A stretch of 35,302 bases of DNA from Halanaerobium sp051746665 (GTDB lineage: Bacteria > Bacillota > Halanaerobiia > Halanaerobiales > Halanaerobiaceae), in contig JBNJFG010000019.1 in the NCBI GenBank assembly GCA_051746665.1, forward strand, positions 1 through 35,302, read 5' to 3'. A program made the position numbers and the translations under genes. Shown one piece after another: positions 7,673-15,625 of this stretch (position 1 is the first letter of the stretch; every line of letters starts with the position of its first letter). The notes beneath the pieces were generated by a model that saw only the letters and a program-made list of their open reading frames with translations, had not been told where the DNA came from and ran no database searches.

Positions 7673-8785
7673 TTAGTCATTCCCTTCTATTAATAACGCT
7701 TTTAACTTTCTAATGAAATACTCATTATCTGCTCTAGTTCCGATAGTTACTCTAATCCAAGTATCCATTCCAAATTGTTTGCCCGATCTAATGATTACTC
7801 CCTCCTGCTGCAGCTTTTGAAAAACTTCGTCAGCAGGCATTTTTGTATTGACCATAACAAAATTAGACTCTGTTTTTATATACTCTAAATCTAGTTCTTC
7901 GAATTTTTGATAAAGAAACTTTTTTTCTTTTTCGTTCAAGTTCTGACAGATCTCTAAATGAGATTCTGATTTTAAAGCTGTTACTGCAGCTTTTTGAGCT
8001 AATCTATTCACATTAAAAGGACCTCTAATTCTATTTAAATAATCTATTAATTCTGGATCAGCCAGAGCATAACCTATTCTCATCCCGGCCAGTCCATAAA
8101 CTTTTGAAAAAGTACGCATCAGCATCAGATTAGAGTGTTTAGCTAAAAGTTCAACTCCATCAAAAGGATCTTCTGCAGTTATGTACTCATGATAAGCCTG
8201 ATCCACTATCACTAAAATTTCATCTGAAATACGCTCTAAAAATGATTCGATTTCTTCTTTTTTTAATATCGTTCCAGTTGGATTATTGGGATTGCAAATT
8301 AAAATTGCTTTAGTCTGATCAGTAATCTCAGATTCCATTGCTTTAAGATCATGTTTGTAATTTTCGTCCAGAGGAACCTTTATACTGGTACCATCTCTTG
8401 ATTTTACTGATAGTTCGTATTTAATAAATGATGGATCTCCCTGAATAACTTCATCGCCTGACTTTAAAATCAAAGTCATTAAAAGATCTAAAATTTCATC
8501 TGTTCCATTCCCTATAAATATTTTTTCTTGATCCAGTTGATATTTTTCTGCAAGAGCAGATTTTAACTCTTTACTATCTGAATCTGGATAAAGAGAAATG
8601 TTTTTAGCCTCTGATTGTATTGTATCGATTACTTGAATTGCAGGTCCCAAAGGGTTTTCATTAGAAGCAAGTTTAACTATTTTTTCTAATTCATATTCCT
8701 CTCTTACTTCTTCTATACTTTTACCTGCTTGATAACGACTAATTTCCTTAACTCCATTTGCAATATCTTCAATTATCTTTTTCAT
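7673..8785 (-). CDS. hisC: Histidinol-phosphate / aromatic aminotransferase
   Basis: 370 residues, a PLP-dependent class I/II aminotransferase of the HisC family. Seen motifs: KLASNENPLGP near residue 40, NPNNPTGT in the middle, and RTFSKVYGLAGMRIGYA with the PLP lysine, plus the C-terminal Arg in WIRVTIG. It overlaps aroA by 4 bases (ATGA) and is followed after one base by aroF. HisC proteins commonly transaminate both histidinol phosphate and aromatic keto acids; placement between aroA and aroF, away from any his gene, suggests the job here is the last step to Tyr and Phe. That substrate assignment is inference from context. Confidence 0.9.
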   Translation of the reverse strand: MKKIIEDIANGVKEISRYQAGKSIEEVREEYELEKIVKLASNENPLGPAIQVIDTIQSEAKNISLYPDSDSKELKSALAEKYQLDQEKIFIGNGTDEILDLLMTLILKSGDEVIQGDPSFIKYELSVKSRDGTSIKVPLDENYKHDLKAMESEITDQTKAILICNPNNPTGTILKKEEIESFLERISDEILVIVDQAYHEYITAEDPFDGVELLAKHSNLMLMRTFSKVYGLAGMRIGYALADPELIDYLNRIRGPFNVNRLAQKAAVTALKSESHLEICQNLNEKEKKFLYQKFEELDLEYIKTESNFVMVNTKMPADEVFQKLQQEGVIIRSGKQFGMDTWIRVTIGTRADNEYFIRKLKALLIEGND

Positions 8786-10074
8786 TTTATCACCTCTAAT
8801 AAGAGTTCTTTAAAATTAGGAAAAGAAGTAGCAATAATTTCACTACCATTAATAGTAATTCCTTTTTCGGTATTTAAGGCTAAGACTGCCAGTGACATTG
8901 CTATTCGATGATCATGATAACTTTTAACTTCAATTCCACCTTCAACTGTCTGAATTCCTTCAATTTCCATTCCATCATTATTTTCTTTAATTTCTATGCC
9001 CAATCTTTCAAATTCGGTTACTACAGCTTTAATCCGATCTGTTTCTTTAACCCTCAGTTCTTCTGCATCTTTGATTACAGTTTTACCTTCTGCCATAACT
9101 GCCATTACAGAAATAATCGGAATTTCATCTATTAGACGAGGGATAATTTCTCCACTTACTTCACATCCCTTTAATTTAGATGCTTTAACTAAAATATCTG
9201 CAGTTGGTTCACCACCTTGATCTTTTTGGTTTAGAAGTTCAATATTCCCATTCATTGCTTCTACAACTTCTAAAAATCCACTACGGGTTTGATTAATTCC
9301 AACATTTTTAATTAAAAGTTCTCCACTTTCTGCTAAGAGAGCTGCGGCAATAAAAAAAGCTGCTGAAGAAATATCTCCAGGGACCTTTATCTTAAAAGGA
9401 TTTAACTTTCTTTTAGCTGCTTTTTTCAAAATAATCCGATCTTCTTTAATTTCTAAATCGATACCAGCACCCTTAAGCATTCTTTCTGTATGATCTCTGG
9501 AAACTGCCGGCTCAATAATTACAGTTTCAGCTTCTGTTTTTAAAGATGCCAATAAGATAGAAGATTTAAGCTGAGCACTAGCGACAGGAAGCTTATATTC
9601 CATATTTTTTAATTTTTGACCTTTAATGCTAAGTGGGGCTAAGCCATCCCGGCGGGACCAAATTTGTGCACCCATTTTTGATAGCGGTCCAATTATTCTC
9701 TGCATCGGCCGTTTACGCAGTGAATGATCTCCTGTCAAAACTGAATAAAAGTCTTGAGATGCTAAAAGTCCAGCTAAAAGTCTCATTGACGTACCTGAGT
9801 TTCCACAATCTAAAACATCATCGGCTTCCTCAAGCCCATCAAGACCCTTACCCTTAACATTATATTCCCTTTTAGCCTTTTTTTCAATTTCTATACCCAA
9901 ATCACGCATAATTTCCATTGTGCTTAAACAGTCTTCTGCTTCTAATAGACCTTCAATTTCGCTTTCTCCTTCGGCTATCGATGCTAAAATTAATGACCTA
10001 TGAGAAATCGACTTATCACCTGGAACCTTTATTTCACCACTGATTTTTTTTGCTGGATTAACTTTATATAACAT
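8782..10074 (-). CDS. aroA: 3-phosphoshikimate 1-carboxyvinyltransferase (EPSP synthase)
   Basis: 430 residues, full length. It transfers the enolpyruvyl group of PEP to shikimate-3-phosphate. Seen motifs: PGDKSISHRSL (residues 18-28), LDCGNSGTSMRLLAG, KRPMQRIIGPL, PGDISSAAFF, LIDEIPIISV and RVKETDRIKA. ATG at 10074 follows a GAGGAGAAA site. The gene starts 10 bases after the tyrA stop and runs 4 bases into hisC, so translational coupling is likely. The TyrA-AroA order is common in Firmicutes aromatic operons. Confidence 0.97.
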   Translation of the reverse strand: MLYKVNPAKKISGEIKVPGDKSISHRSLILASIAEGESEIEGLLEAEDCLSTMEIMRDLGIEIEKKAKREYNVKGKGLDGLEEADDVLDCGNSGTSMRLLAGLLASQDFYSVLTGDHSLRKRPMQRIIGPLSKMGAQIWSRRDGLAPLSIKGQKLKNMEYKLPVASAQLKSSILLASLKTEAETVIIEPAVSRDHTERMLKGAGIDLEIKEDRIILKKAAKRKLNPFKIKVPGDISSAAFFIAAALLAESGELLIKNVGINQTRSGFLEVVEAMNGNIELLNQKDQGGEPTADILVKASKLKGCEVSGEIIPRLIDEIPIISVMAVMAEGKTVIKDAEELRVKETDRIKAVVTEFERLGIEIKENNDGMEIEGIQTVEGGIEVKSYHDHRIAMSLAVLALNTEKGITINGSEIIATSFPNFKELLLEVIK

Positions 10075-10084
10075 CTTTTTCTCC

Positions 10085-10999
10085 TCATTTCTCTCTACTT
10101 TGATTTTTGATTTCTGCTGCCCGTGCTAAAAAATTATAAATTTTATTTTTTTTATTATTTTCTAAGTTAAATTGTAATTCTTTTAATTCAGTTCTATATT
10201 CACTTACTAACTCTGCCAAATTTTTTCTATTAGAAATAATTATATCCTGCCATAAATCTGGAGAACTTCCCGCAATTCTGGTCATATCTCGATAACCACT
10301 TCCAGAAAGCTCTAAAAAACTGCTTTCAAAATCCTTGCGCGAACTTAAATTAACTAAAGCTGAAGATAATAGATGGGGAAGATGACTTAAATAAGCGGTA
10401 CAGCGATCATGTTCTTCAGCCGAAATAATATGAACTTTAGCCCCAAAATTTTTGATTAATTCTGTAAGCTGCTGCAGCAGTTCTTCATCTACAGCTAAAT
10501 CATTTAAAGCCTCTTTTATTGGTAAAAGACTCCTGCTTTCTTTAATCCATGGAGTCAGAATAAAAGGTGCATCTTTAAATAAATCAACCTGATGCCAGTC
10601 TAAACCTGATTTATGAGAACCAGCCATCGGGTGTCCCCCAATAAATATTTTTTTAGTTCCCTTTAAAATTTCCTGGGCCTGCAGCATAATCTCTTTTTTT
10701 GTACTGCCGGCATCAACTAAAATCTGTTTTCCATCACTTCCAGCTTTAATTTTTCTAATCACTGAAGGAATTGCTGCTACAGGTACTGCAATAAAAATTA
10801 GCTCTGCATCCTTTAAGTTATTTTTAATATCAGTAAAACCCTGATCAATAATTCCCAGTTTCTCTGCTTTTTCAATAGTTTCTGCACATCTATCAACTGC
10901 TGTTATTTTAATTTCAGGATCAGATTTTTTTAAAGCTGCTGCCAGGGAGGCTCCAATCAAGCCCACCCCGACAACAGCGGCATTTTTAAATTTAGGCAT
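10085..10999 (-). CDS. tyrA: Prephenate dehydrogenase
   Basis: 304 residues. It oxidises and decarboxylates prephenate to 4-hydroxyphenylpyruvate, the tyrosine branch. The Rossmann motif GVGLIGASLAAAL is at residues 11-23; GGHPMAGSHKSG holds the conserved active-site His region; the C-terminal helical domain contains the LPHLLSSALVNL dimer helix. It lacks the C-terminal ACT domain found in the about 370-residue Bacillus enzyme, so Tyr control may rest on the DAHP synthases and the T-box. The start overlaps the aroF stop by 8 bases. Confidence 0.95.
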   Translation of the reverse strand: MPKFKNAAVVGVGLIGASLAAALKKSDPEIKITAVDRCAETIEKAEKLGIIDQGFTDIKNNLKDAELIFIAVPVAAIPSVIRKIKAGSDGKQILVDAGSTKKEIMLQAQEILKGTKKIFIGGHPMAGSHKSGLDWHQVDLFKDAPFILTPWIKESRSLLPIKEALNDLAVDEELLQQLTELIKNFGAKVHIISAEEHDRCTAYLSHLPHLLSSALVNLSSRKDFESSFLELSGSGYRDMTRIAGSSPDLWQDIIISNRKNLAELVSEYRTELKELQFNLENNKKNKIYNFLARAAEIKNQSREK

Positions 11000-12041
11000 A
11001 TGCTATTTTTCTCTCTTTAGCTTCAAAACTATGCAGAGATTTGGAAATAGCATTTATTTCATCCATCATTAACTGGAAATTTTTAGGTTTTAATGACTGT
11101 GGTCCATCAGAAAGTGCATTTTGGGGATCTGGATGAACTTCAACCATAATTCCATCTGCTCCAACAGCTACAGCAGCTCTAGCAACTGGAGTTACTAATT
11201 CCCAGCGACCTGTACCATGACTGGGATCAGCAATTACTGGTAAATGACTTAACTGCTGGACTAAAGGAATTGAGCTTAAATCCATTGTATTCCTTGTCTC
11301 TTCACCAAAAGTTCTAACTCCTCTTTCACATAAAATAACATTATGATTACCATTATTCATTACATATTCCGCAGCTAAAAGCCATTCTTTAATCGTAGCT
11401 GCCATCCCACGTTTGAGCATAACTGGTTTATCGAGTTTACCAATTTCTTTTAAAAGTGAGTAATTTTTCATGTTTCGAGCTCCGATCTGAATAATATCTG
11501 CATACTTACAAACAACATCAATATGTTCAATATCCATCAATTCAGTTACAATTTTTAGACCGGTTTCCTCTCTTGCTTCTGCCATTAACTTTAAACCCTC
11601 TTCTCCTAAACCCTGAAAAGAATAGGGAGATGTTCTTGGCTTAAATGCTCCTCCGCGTAAAATTTTAGCACCGCCAGCCTTAACAATTTTTGCTGTTTCT
11701 ATAATCTGGTCTCTATTTTCTACAGAGCACGGTCCTGCCATTACTGTCAGTTCTGGGCCTCCAACTTTAACTCCATCACCTAAATCAACAACTGTCTTTT
11801 CCTGTTTGAAATTCCAGCTTGTTAGTTTATACGGATCAGAAATTAAAACAACTTTTTCAACTGCTCCCATTGTCTCTAACTTTTCCTTTAAGTTTGATTT
11901 TCTAGCTGGATCACCTAAAACACCTACAACTGTTTTTTCGACTCCCTGAATTGGGTGAACCTCAAAATTTTCTCCTCGAATTACCTCAATAATTTTATTC
12001 TTATCGTCTTGACTTGCATTTCTTTTTAATACTGCTATCAT
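10992..12041 (-). CDS. aroF: DAHP synthase, ferredoxin-like regulatory domain type (promoter-proximal copy)
   Basis: 349 residues, first gene of the T-box controlled aro operon. It has the same layout as the distal copy: ferredoxin-like domain (about 1-70), then the barrel with AGPCSVENRDQ, RGGAFKPRTSPYSFQG, GARNMKNYSLL, ADPSHGTGRWE and EVHPDPQNALSDGPQS. The barrel is almost the same as in the distal copy, while the regulatory domain has diverged more, as expected if the two respond to different amino acids. ATG at 12039-12041 follows GAGGAG. The two copies probably arose by duplication within this lineage. Confidence 0.95.
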   Translation of the reverse strand: MIAVLKRNASQDDKNKIIEVIRGENFEVHPIQGVEKTVVGVLGDPARKSNLKEKLETMGAVEKVVLISDPYKLTSWNFKQEKTVVDLGDGVKVGGPELTVMAGPCSVENRDQIIETAKIVKAGGAKILRGGAFKPRTSPYSFQGLGEEGLKLMAEAREETGLKIVTELMDIEHIDVVCKYADIIQIGARNMKNYSLLKEIGKLDKPVMLKRGMAATIKEWLLAAEYVMNNGNHNVILCERGVRTFGEETRNTMDLSSIPLVQQLSHLPVIADPSHGTGRWELVTPVARAAVAVGADGIMVEVHPDPQNALSDGPQSLKPKNFQLMMDEINAISKSLHSFEAKERKIAYA

Positions 12042-12064
12042 TTCTACTCACTCCTCAATTTTTT

Positions 12065-12113
12065 GTACAGGCACCGTGAACTACCCGATTTTTGTCGAAA
12101 TTTGTTTTTGATT
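12065..12113. repeat. Relict end of the MITE-like element, in the aro leader
   Basis: About 49 bp starting GTACAGGCACCGTGAACTAC match the left end of the element at 30704 with only a few substitutions and one indel. The other end and the internal terminator are missing. It lies in the transcribed gap between the Tyr T-box terminator and the aroF ribosome binding site. Confidence 0.75.
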
Positions 12114-12170
12114 GATGTCTAAATAAATTATTATTCCCACTTGATATTTTCTAAAAATACTATAAAAATG

Positions 12171-12367
12171 CAAAAAATCGCCCCTAGTCAGGGCGATTGA
12201 AATCGCGGTACCACCTGTTTTAATCTCATTAAATAACAGATTATCTCTCTGGAAGCTAACACTTCCGCACCGGGTAACGACGGTTGACGGCCTTTAAGCT
12301 TACTCGATTAACTTTCAGCTGGCAACTCAAGAGGTGTATTTCAGCAGACTGCTTACTAGGTCCTCTT
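12171..12367 (-). promoter_or_regulatory. T-box leader, tyrosine specifier, of the aro operon
   Basis: This tRNA-sensing transcription-antitermination leader, read on the minus strand, has these parts. Stem I is AAGAGG/CCTCTT (12367-12362 with 12334-12329) and encloses AGTA on the 5' side and GAA-A-UAC-A on the 3' side. UAC (12338-12336) is therefore the specifier, a Tyr codon. A Stem II/III region with CGTTACC follows, then the T-box proper GGTGGTACCGCG (12215-12204), whose UGGU can pair with a tRNA ACCA end. Last comes a terminator, ATCGCCCT/AGGGGCGAT plus six T (to 12172). Uncharged tRNA-Tyr should block the terminator and switch on aroF-tyrA-aroA-hisC-aroF-aroC. Stem I is only 39 nt and lacks the AG bulge and distal loop. 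Confidence 0.9.
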
Positions 12368-12403
12368 TCAAAGTTTTTAAGGAAATTTATTTATTTAATG
12401 AGT

Positions 12404-12432
12404 ATTATAGCAGGCAATTTTACTTCTGTCAA
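12404..12432 (-). promoter_or_regulatory. Consensus sigma-A promoter of the aro operon
   Basis: TTGACA at 12432-12427, a 17-bp spacer and TATAAT at 12409-12404: a perfect match at both hexamers. The start point should fall near 12397, just upstream of T-box Stem I. Confidence 0.9.
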
Positions 12433-12480
12433 ATAAAAATACTGCTTTTTCGCCCAAATATTCAATTTTAAAAATACAAA

Positions 12481-13347
12481 TTATTCCATTACTGTCTTTG
12501 TATAAGAACCTAAAAGTCTAAAATAAGATGACATCTTTTCCACTTTTTTCAGGGCTGAATTTAGTTTTTTATCACTAATACAACCTTTTAAATCAATGTA
12601 AAAAATATATTCACCAAGCTGCTGGCGGCTGGGACGAGATTCAATTCTTGTTAGATCAATATTTTCTTCAGCAAATTTACCAAGCATTTTATAAAGTATT
12701 CCTGCTTCATTGACTTCTGGAGCACAAATAATTGATGTCTTAAAATCACTTTCTGCAGATTCTCCAAGGTGATTATTGTCCGAAAAATCTTTGCCTTTTT
12801 TTGCTGCTAGAACAAAGCGGGTTGAATTGGGTAAATCGCCCTGTAAATTTTTTTCTATAATTTTAAGATCATATATCTCAGCTAATCTTATTGATCCAAC
12901 AGCTGCCCTGTTTTTAGATTCTAATGCTTTTTTAGCTGCTGCAGCAGTGCTGTCGGTATAAACAATCTTTGCTTTTCCAAACTTCTCTGCTAAAAAATCT
13001 CCAGATTGAGCAATTGCCTGTGGATGACTATAAATCTCTTTAATGTCAGTTTTAGTTACTCCTTTTTGAACCAGCAGATAATGCGAAATAGGTAATATAA
13101 TTTCTCTATAAAGCTTTAAGTCTGGATGTTGATACAAAAGGTCAAGACTTAAGTTAACTGATCCCTCAAGTGAGTTTTCTAGAGGCAGCAGCCCCAGCTC
13201 AACCTGATCATTTATTAATGCTTTTACAATGTCTCTAATTGATGAAAAATCTTTTGTTGTACCTCCATATTTTTGACAGTAAATCGAGATTGCCTGTTCA
13301 CTAAAAGTTCCAGGTGGCCCTAAATATCCGTATTCTAAACTACTCAT
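12481..13347 (-). CDS. pheA: Prephenate dehydratase with ACT domain
   Basis: 288 residues. It converts prephenate to phenylpyruvate, the phenylalanine branch. It opens with GYLGPPGTFSEQA; LLPLENSLEGSV and STRFVLAAKKG (the TRF catalytic motif) follow. The C-terminal ACT domain (about 200-285) carries ESRPSRQQLGEYIFYID, the Phe-binding ESRP motif used for feedback inhibition. There is no chorismate mutase domain, so that activity must be elsewhere. ATG at 13345-13347 follows AGGAGTG. It is transcribed alone from its own Phe-type T-box and promoter, just upstream of the Tyr-controlled aro operon. Confidence 0.97.
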   Translation of the reverse strand: MSSLEYGYLGPPGTFSEQAISIYCQKYGGTTKDFSSIRDIVKALINDQVELGLLPLENSLEGSVNLSLDLLYQHPDLKLYREIILPISHYLLVQKGVTKTDIKEIYSHPQAIAQSGDFLAEKFGKAKIVYTDSTAAAAKKALESKNRAAVGSIRLAEIYDLKIIEKNLQGDLPNSTRFVLAAKKGKDFSDNNHLGESAESDFKTSIICAPEVNEAGILYKMLGKFAEENIDLTRIESRPSRQQLGEYIFYIDLKGCISDKKLNSALKKVEKMSSYFRLLGSYTKTVME

Positions 13348-13372
13348 CTACTCACTCCTATTATGTTATTTT

Positions 13373-13393
13373 TAGCTGCAGCTATTGCAGCTA
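13373..13393 (-). repeat. Hairpin upstream of the pheA ribosome binding site
   Basis: TAGCTGCA at both arms (8-bp perfect inverted repeat, 5-nt loop) lies about 25 bases before the pheA start. There is no T run, so it is not a terminator. It may be a 5' stabilising or translational element. Confidence 0.5.
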
Positions 13394-13487
13394 CCGTTTA
13401 CGAAACCAATTTTTTGAAAATTAATTTTAAATCATATCAGGCAGCTGCCAGTTTATCTAATCTTTTCAGAAATTGACCAGAAAATGC

Positions 13488-13741
13488 AAAAAACCCCCGT
13501 TCTAATTAAAGAACGAGGGTTTGAATTCTCGTGGTACCAATCTTTTTGGCTAAAAAGCCCACTCAACAATTACAGAAACTGATTTAGTTCCAATAATCTG
13601 TCAGGATAACGGTAGACCGCCGGTACGAGCTTACTTTTGTGTTCAGCTAACAACTCACAGGGGAACTTCATTAAAATATTTATCGGCAGGCTCTCACTAA
13701 CCCCGCTTCGCTGAGATAAATAGTTCCAATTACTTTCCCTG
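13488..13741 (-). promoter_or_regulatory. T-box leader, phenylalanine specifier, of pheA
   Basis: Minus strand. The base of Stem I is CAGGG/CCCTG (13741-13737 with 13662-13658). Its specifier loop has AGTA on the 5' side and GAA-G-UUC on the 3' side, so UUC (13665-13663), a Phe codon, is the specifier at the same offset as UAC in the Tyr leader. Distal Stem I has ATTTATC/GATAAAT and an apical AGTGAGAGCC part. A CCGTTATCC region follows, then the T-box core TTGGTACCACG (about 13541-13531), then a terminator with AACCCTCGTTC/GAACGGGGGTT and six T. Uncharged tRNA-Phe should permit pheA transcription. The core TTGGTACCACG is weaker than the usual GGTGGNACCGCG. Confidence 0.9.
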
Positions 13742-13796
13742 ATCACAGTTTTTTAATATTATTTATTATTTTTTGGCTTTAGCTCAAGTTTTTTTA

Positions 13797-13825
13797 ATTT
13801 TACCTTATAAAGAATCTTTTGTCAA
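13797..13825 (-). promoter_or_regulatory. Sigma-A promoter of the pheA T-box transcript
   Basis: TTGACA at 13825-13820, 17-bp spacer, TAAAAT at 13802-13797. It lies between the symporter stop and the T-box, so pheA is independent of the niaR operon. Confidence 0.85.
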
Positions 13826-13877
13826 GCTCAATTTTTACGATTTTAAATTTTTCTAAGTTTTTATCTAAATTTAAGCT

Positions 13878-15365
13878 CTAAATTATATTCCTCCTGTTGC
13901 ACTCTTTATTAATATAATCAATAAACTCATCTGCCTTCTTTTTAGGCGCTTTTGTGAATAAGCTGAGAATAATAAAGATCGCTGTTGAGACTACCAGAGT
14001 CCAAACTCCAGCACCATGACCCAGCGGACTCCAACTGCTAAACTGGAGGTATAAAGCAGTAATTGAACCAATTATAATACTGCTCAAAGAAGCAGCAGCT
14101 GTGGCTTGCTTCCAGAAAAATGCACCAAACATTGAAGGAACTACAACCAACAGCCCAATTGAAGCTGCTACTGAGAGAGCAGCAATTAAATCTAGCTCTT
14201 GAATTGCAAAGAAAAATCCTAAAAGAGCAATAATTAAAATAGCAATTTTAGCAGTCCGCAGCTGTTTTAAATTTTGATCTTGATCTAAATTATCATCCAT
14301 ATTTTTAAAAATATCTCTGACTACAAGTGAAGATAAAGTCAGCATTATCGAGTCAATTGTAGAAATTGCAGCAGCTGTTATTCCAATCATGGCCACCAGT
14401 GCTAAACCAGTCGGCACATATTGAGATGCCAGCAGTTCTGGTGTCGCAAGGTCAGCATTGCTCAGTCCAGGAATTAAAAGTCGAGCCGAAAAACCCCAAA
14501 ATACTGAAACCAGAGTATATATAAAACCAAAAAGCAAAAAACCTTTGATCATCGTTTTCATTGCTTTTAAATCACGGGGAATAAAGAGCCGCTGACTGAC
14601 CTGAGGATTAGAAATAGAAAAGAAAAACCAGGGTAGACTCAAGCCCAGAAAAGTTTTGAATTTGAAAAAGCCCGGTCCAGGTACGGTTAGTACATTTCCT
14701 TCCAGAACTGATAATGAATCGAAGAAATCTTTAAAACCACCTAAATGCTGGTAGATTACATAAAATAAAATTATAACACTGATTAGAATCATAATCAGTG
14801 ACTGCAGCGAATCTGTCCAGGTAACAGACTTCATCCCAGCAATTAAAGCCCAGGCAATAGCTAAGACAACCGCAATTCCAACCCCAATCATAAATGGTAT
14901 TTCACCCCCAGAAAGTCCGCTTAATAGATAACCAACCCCCATAAGCTGGACAGCAAGATATGGGATTAAAAAAATAGAGGCTGAAAGTGAAGCTGCAAAA
15001 GCTATCCACTGGTTTTGATAGCGATCACCCAGCATTTCATAGGGAGAAACATAATTATTCTTTTTACCAATCAACCAAAAACGGGGTCCAAAAAATGCTA
15101 CCAGAGACAAACCAGATAGGTAAACTAACTCGAACCCAAGAGCTCCAACTCCACCAGAATATGTAAAGCCTGCCAGACCAATCATCATAAAAGCACTATA
15201 AGTAGTAGCACTATAAGAAAGAGCAGCCACAAAACCTCCTGTATTCCTACCACTTAAAAAATATTCGACAACTCCATCATTCATTTCTCTTCTGGCCATT
15301 AAAGCAACTATTGAACCAATTATTATGTATAAAATTATTGCAGTATATAAATATGATATTGGCAT
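13878..15365 (-). CDS. Sodium/solute symporter (SSS family), predicted NiaR-regulated
   Basis: 495 residues, about 13 transmembrane helices. It belongs to the sodium/solute symporter family: an N-terminal helix and FLSGRNTGGFVAALSYSATTYSAFM, then TWTDSLQSLIM, ISNPQVSQRL, and AAAISTIDSIMLTLSSLVVRD, which is the family's conserved segment with Na+-site Ser residues. It follows the DUF997 gene with a one-base overlap (TAATG), a pairing known from PanF/YhdT-type pantothenate permeases. Here the operon begins with niaR and a matching operator precedes the pair, so nicotinate, nicotinamide or a related NAD precursor is the more likely substrate. Family certain, substrate inferred. GGAGG precedes the ATG. 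Confidence 0.88.
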   Translation of the reverse strand: MPISYLYTAIILYIIIGSIVALMARREMNDGVVEYFLSGRNTGGFVAALSYSATTYSAFMMIGLAGFTYSGGVGALGFELVYLSGLSLVAFFGPRFWLIGKKNNYVSPYEMLGDRYQNQWIAFAASLSASIFLIPYLAVQLMGVGYLLSGLSGGEIPFMIGVGIAVVLAIAWALIAGMKSVTWTDSLQSLIMILISVIILFYVIYQHLGGFKDFFDSLSVLEGNVLTVPGPGFFKFKTFLGLSLPWFFFSISNPQVSQRLFIPRDLKAMKTMIKGFLLFGFIYTLVSVFWGFSARLLIPGLSNADLATPELLASQYVPTGLALVAMIGITAAAISTIDSIMLTLSSLVVRDIFKNMDDNLDQDQNLKQLRTAKIAILIIALLGFFFAIQELDLIAALSVAASIGLLVVVPSMFGAFFWKQATAAASLSSIIIGSITALYLQFSSWSPLGHGAGVWTLVVSTAIFIILSLFTKAPKKKADEFIDYINKECNRRNII

Positions 15366-15565
15366 TAATTATTCCTCCAGTAAGTTGTGATTTTTATAGT
15401 TAAAAAAATAACAATTAAAGCAAAAAGAAGCCAGAATAGAAAAGCCCCTCTAAAAAGATTAATTGAATTTAACATGAGATAAGGAACAGCAAAAGCACTA
15501 AGTACCAGCATTAAAATTAATGCTGCATAAAGCAATCGTAATTTTTTTAATTTATCATTTTCCAA
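15365..15565 (-). CDS. Small DUF997/YhdT-like membrane protein, symporter partner
   Basis: 66 residues with two transmembrane helices (about 12-32 and 40-60), a cytoplasmic charged N-terminus and a TYWRNN end. Small proteins of this type precede SSS symporters and are thought to assist them. The stop overlaps the symporter ATG (TAATG). An ATG 15 bases upstream has no ribosome binding site before it; GGGGGT sits 7 bases ahead of an in-frame TTG at 15563-15565, which is taken as the start. The DUF997 assignment rests on length, topology and context rather than strong motifs. Confidence 0.7.
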   Translation of the reverse strand: MENDKLKKLRLLYAALILMLVLSAFAVPYLMLNSINLFRGAFLFWLLFALIVIFLTIKITTYWRNN

Positions 15566-15590
15566 ATTTATAACCCCCATATTACAGTAT

Positions 15591-15612
15591 AAGTTTACAG
15601 CTGTCTTTACAG
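15591..15612 (-). promoter_or_regulatory. Candidate NiaR operator before the DUF997-symporter pair
   Basis: CTGTAAAGAC at 15612-15603 and CTGTAAACTT at 15600-15591 form a direct repeat with a 12-bp period. The first half is identical to one half of the repeat at the niaR promoter. A TATACT -10 candidate lies immediately downstream. Confidence 0.55.
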
Positions 15613-15625
15613 TAAAAACAAAAAA

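Noticed and set aside
8729..9857. Plus-strand open frames at 8729-8911, 8908-9135, 8996-9220 and 9633-9857
   Set aside because: They are antisense to aroA and hisC, lack start signals, and their composition is that of a reversed coding strand.
12776..12961. Plus-strand frame inside pheA
   Set aside because: Antisense to a conserved gene, no ribosome binding site.
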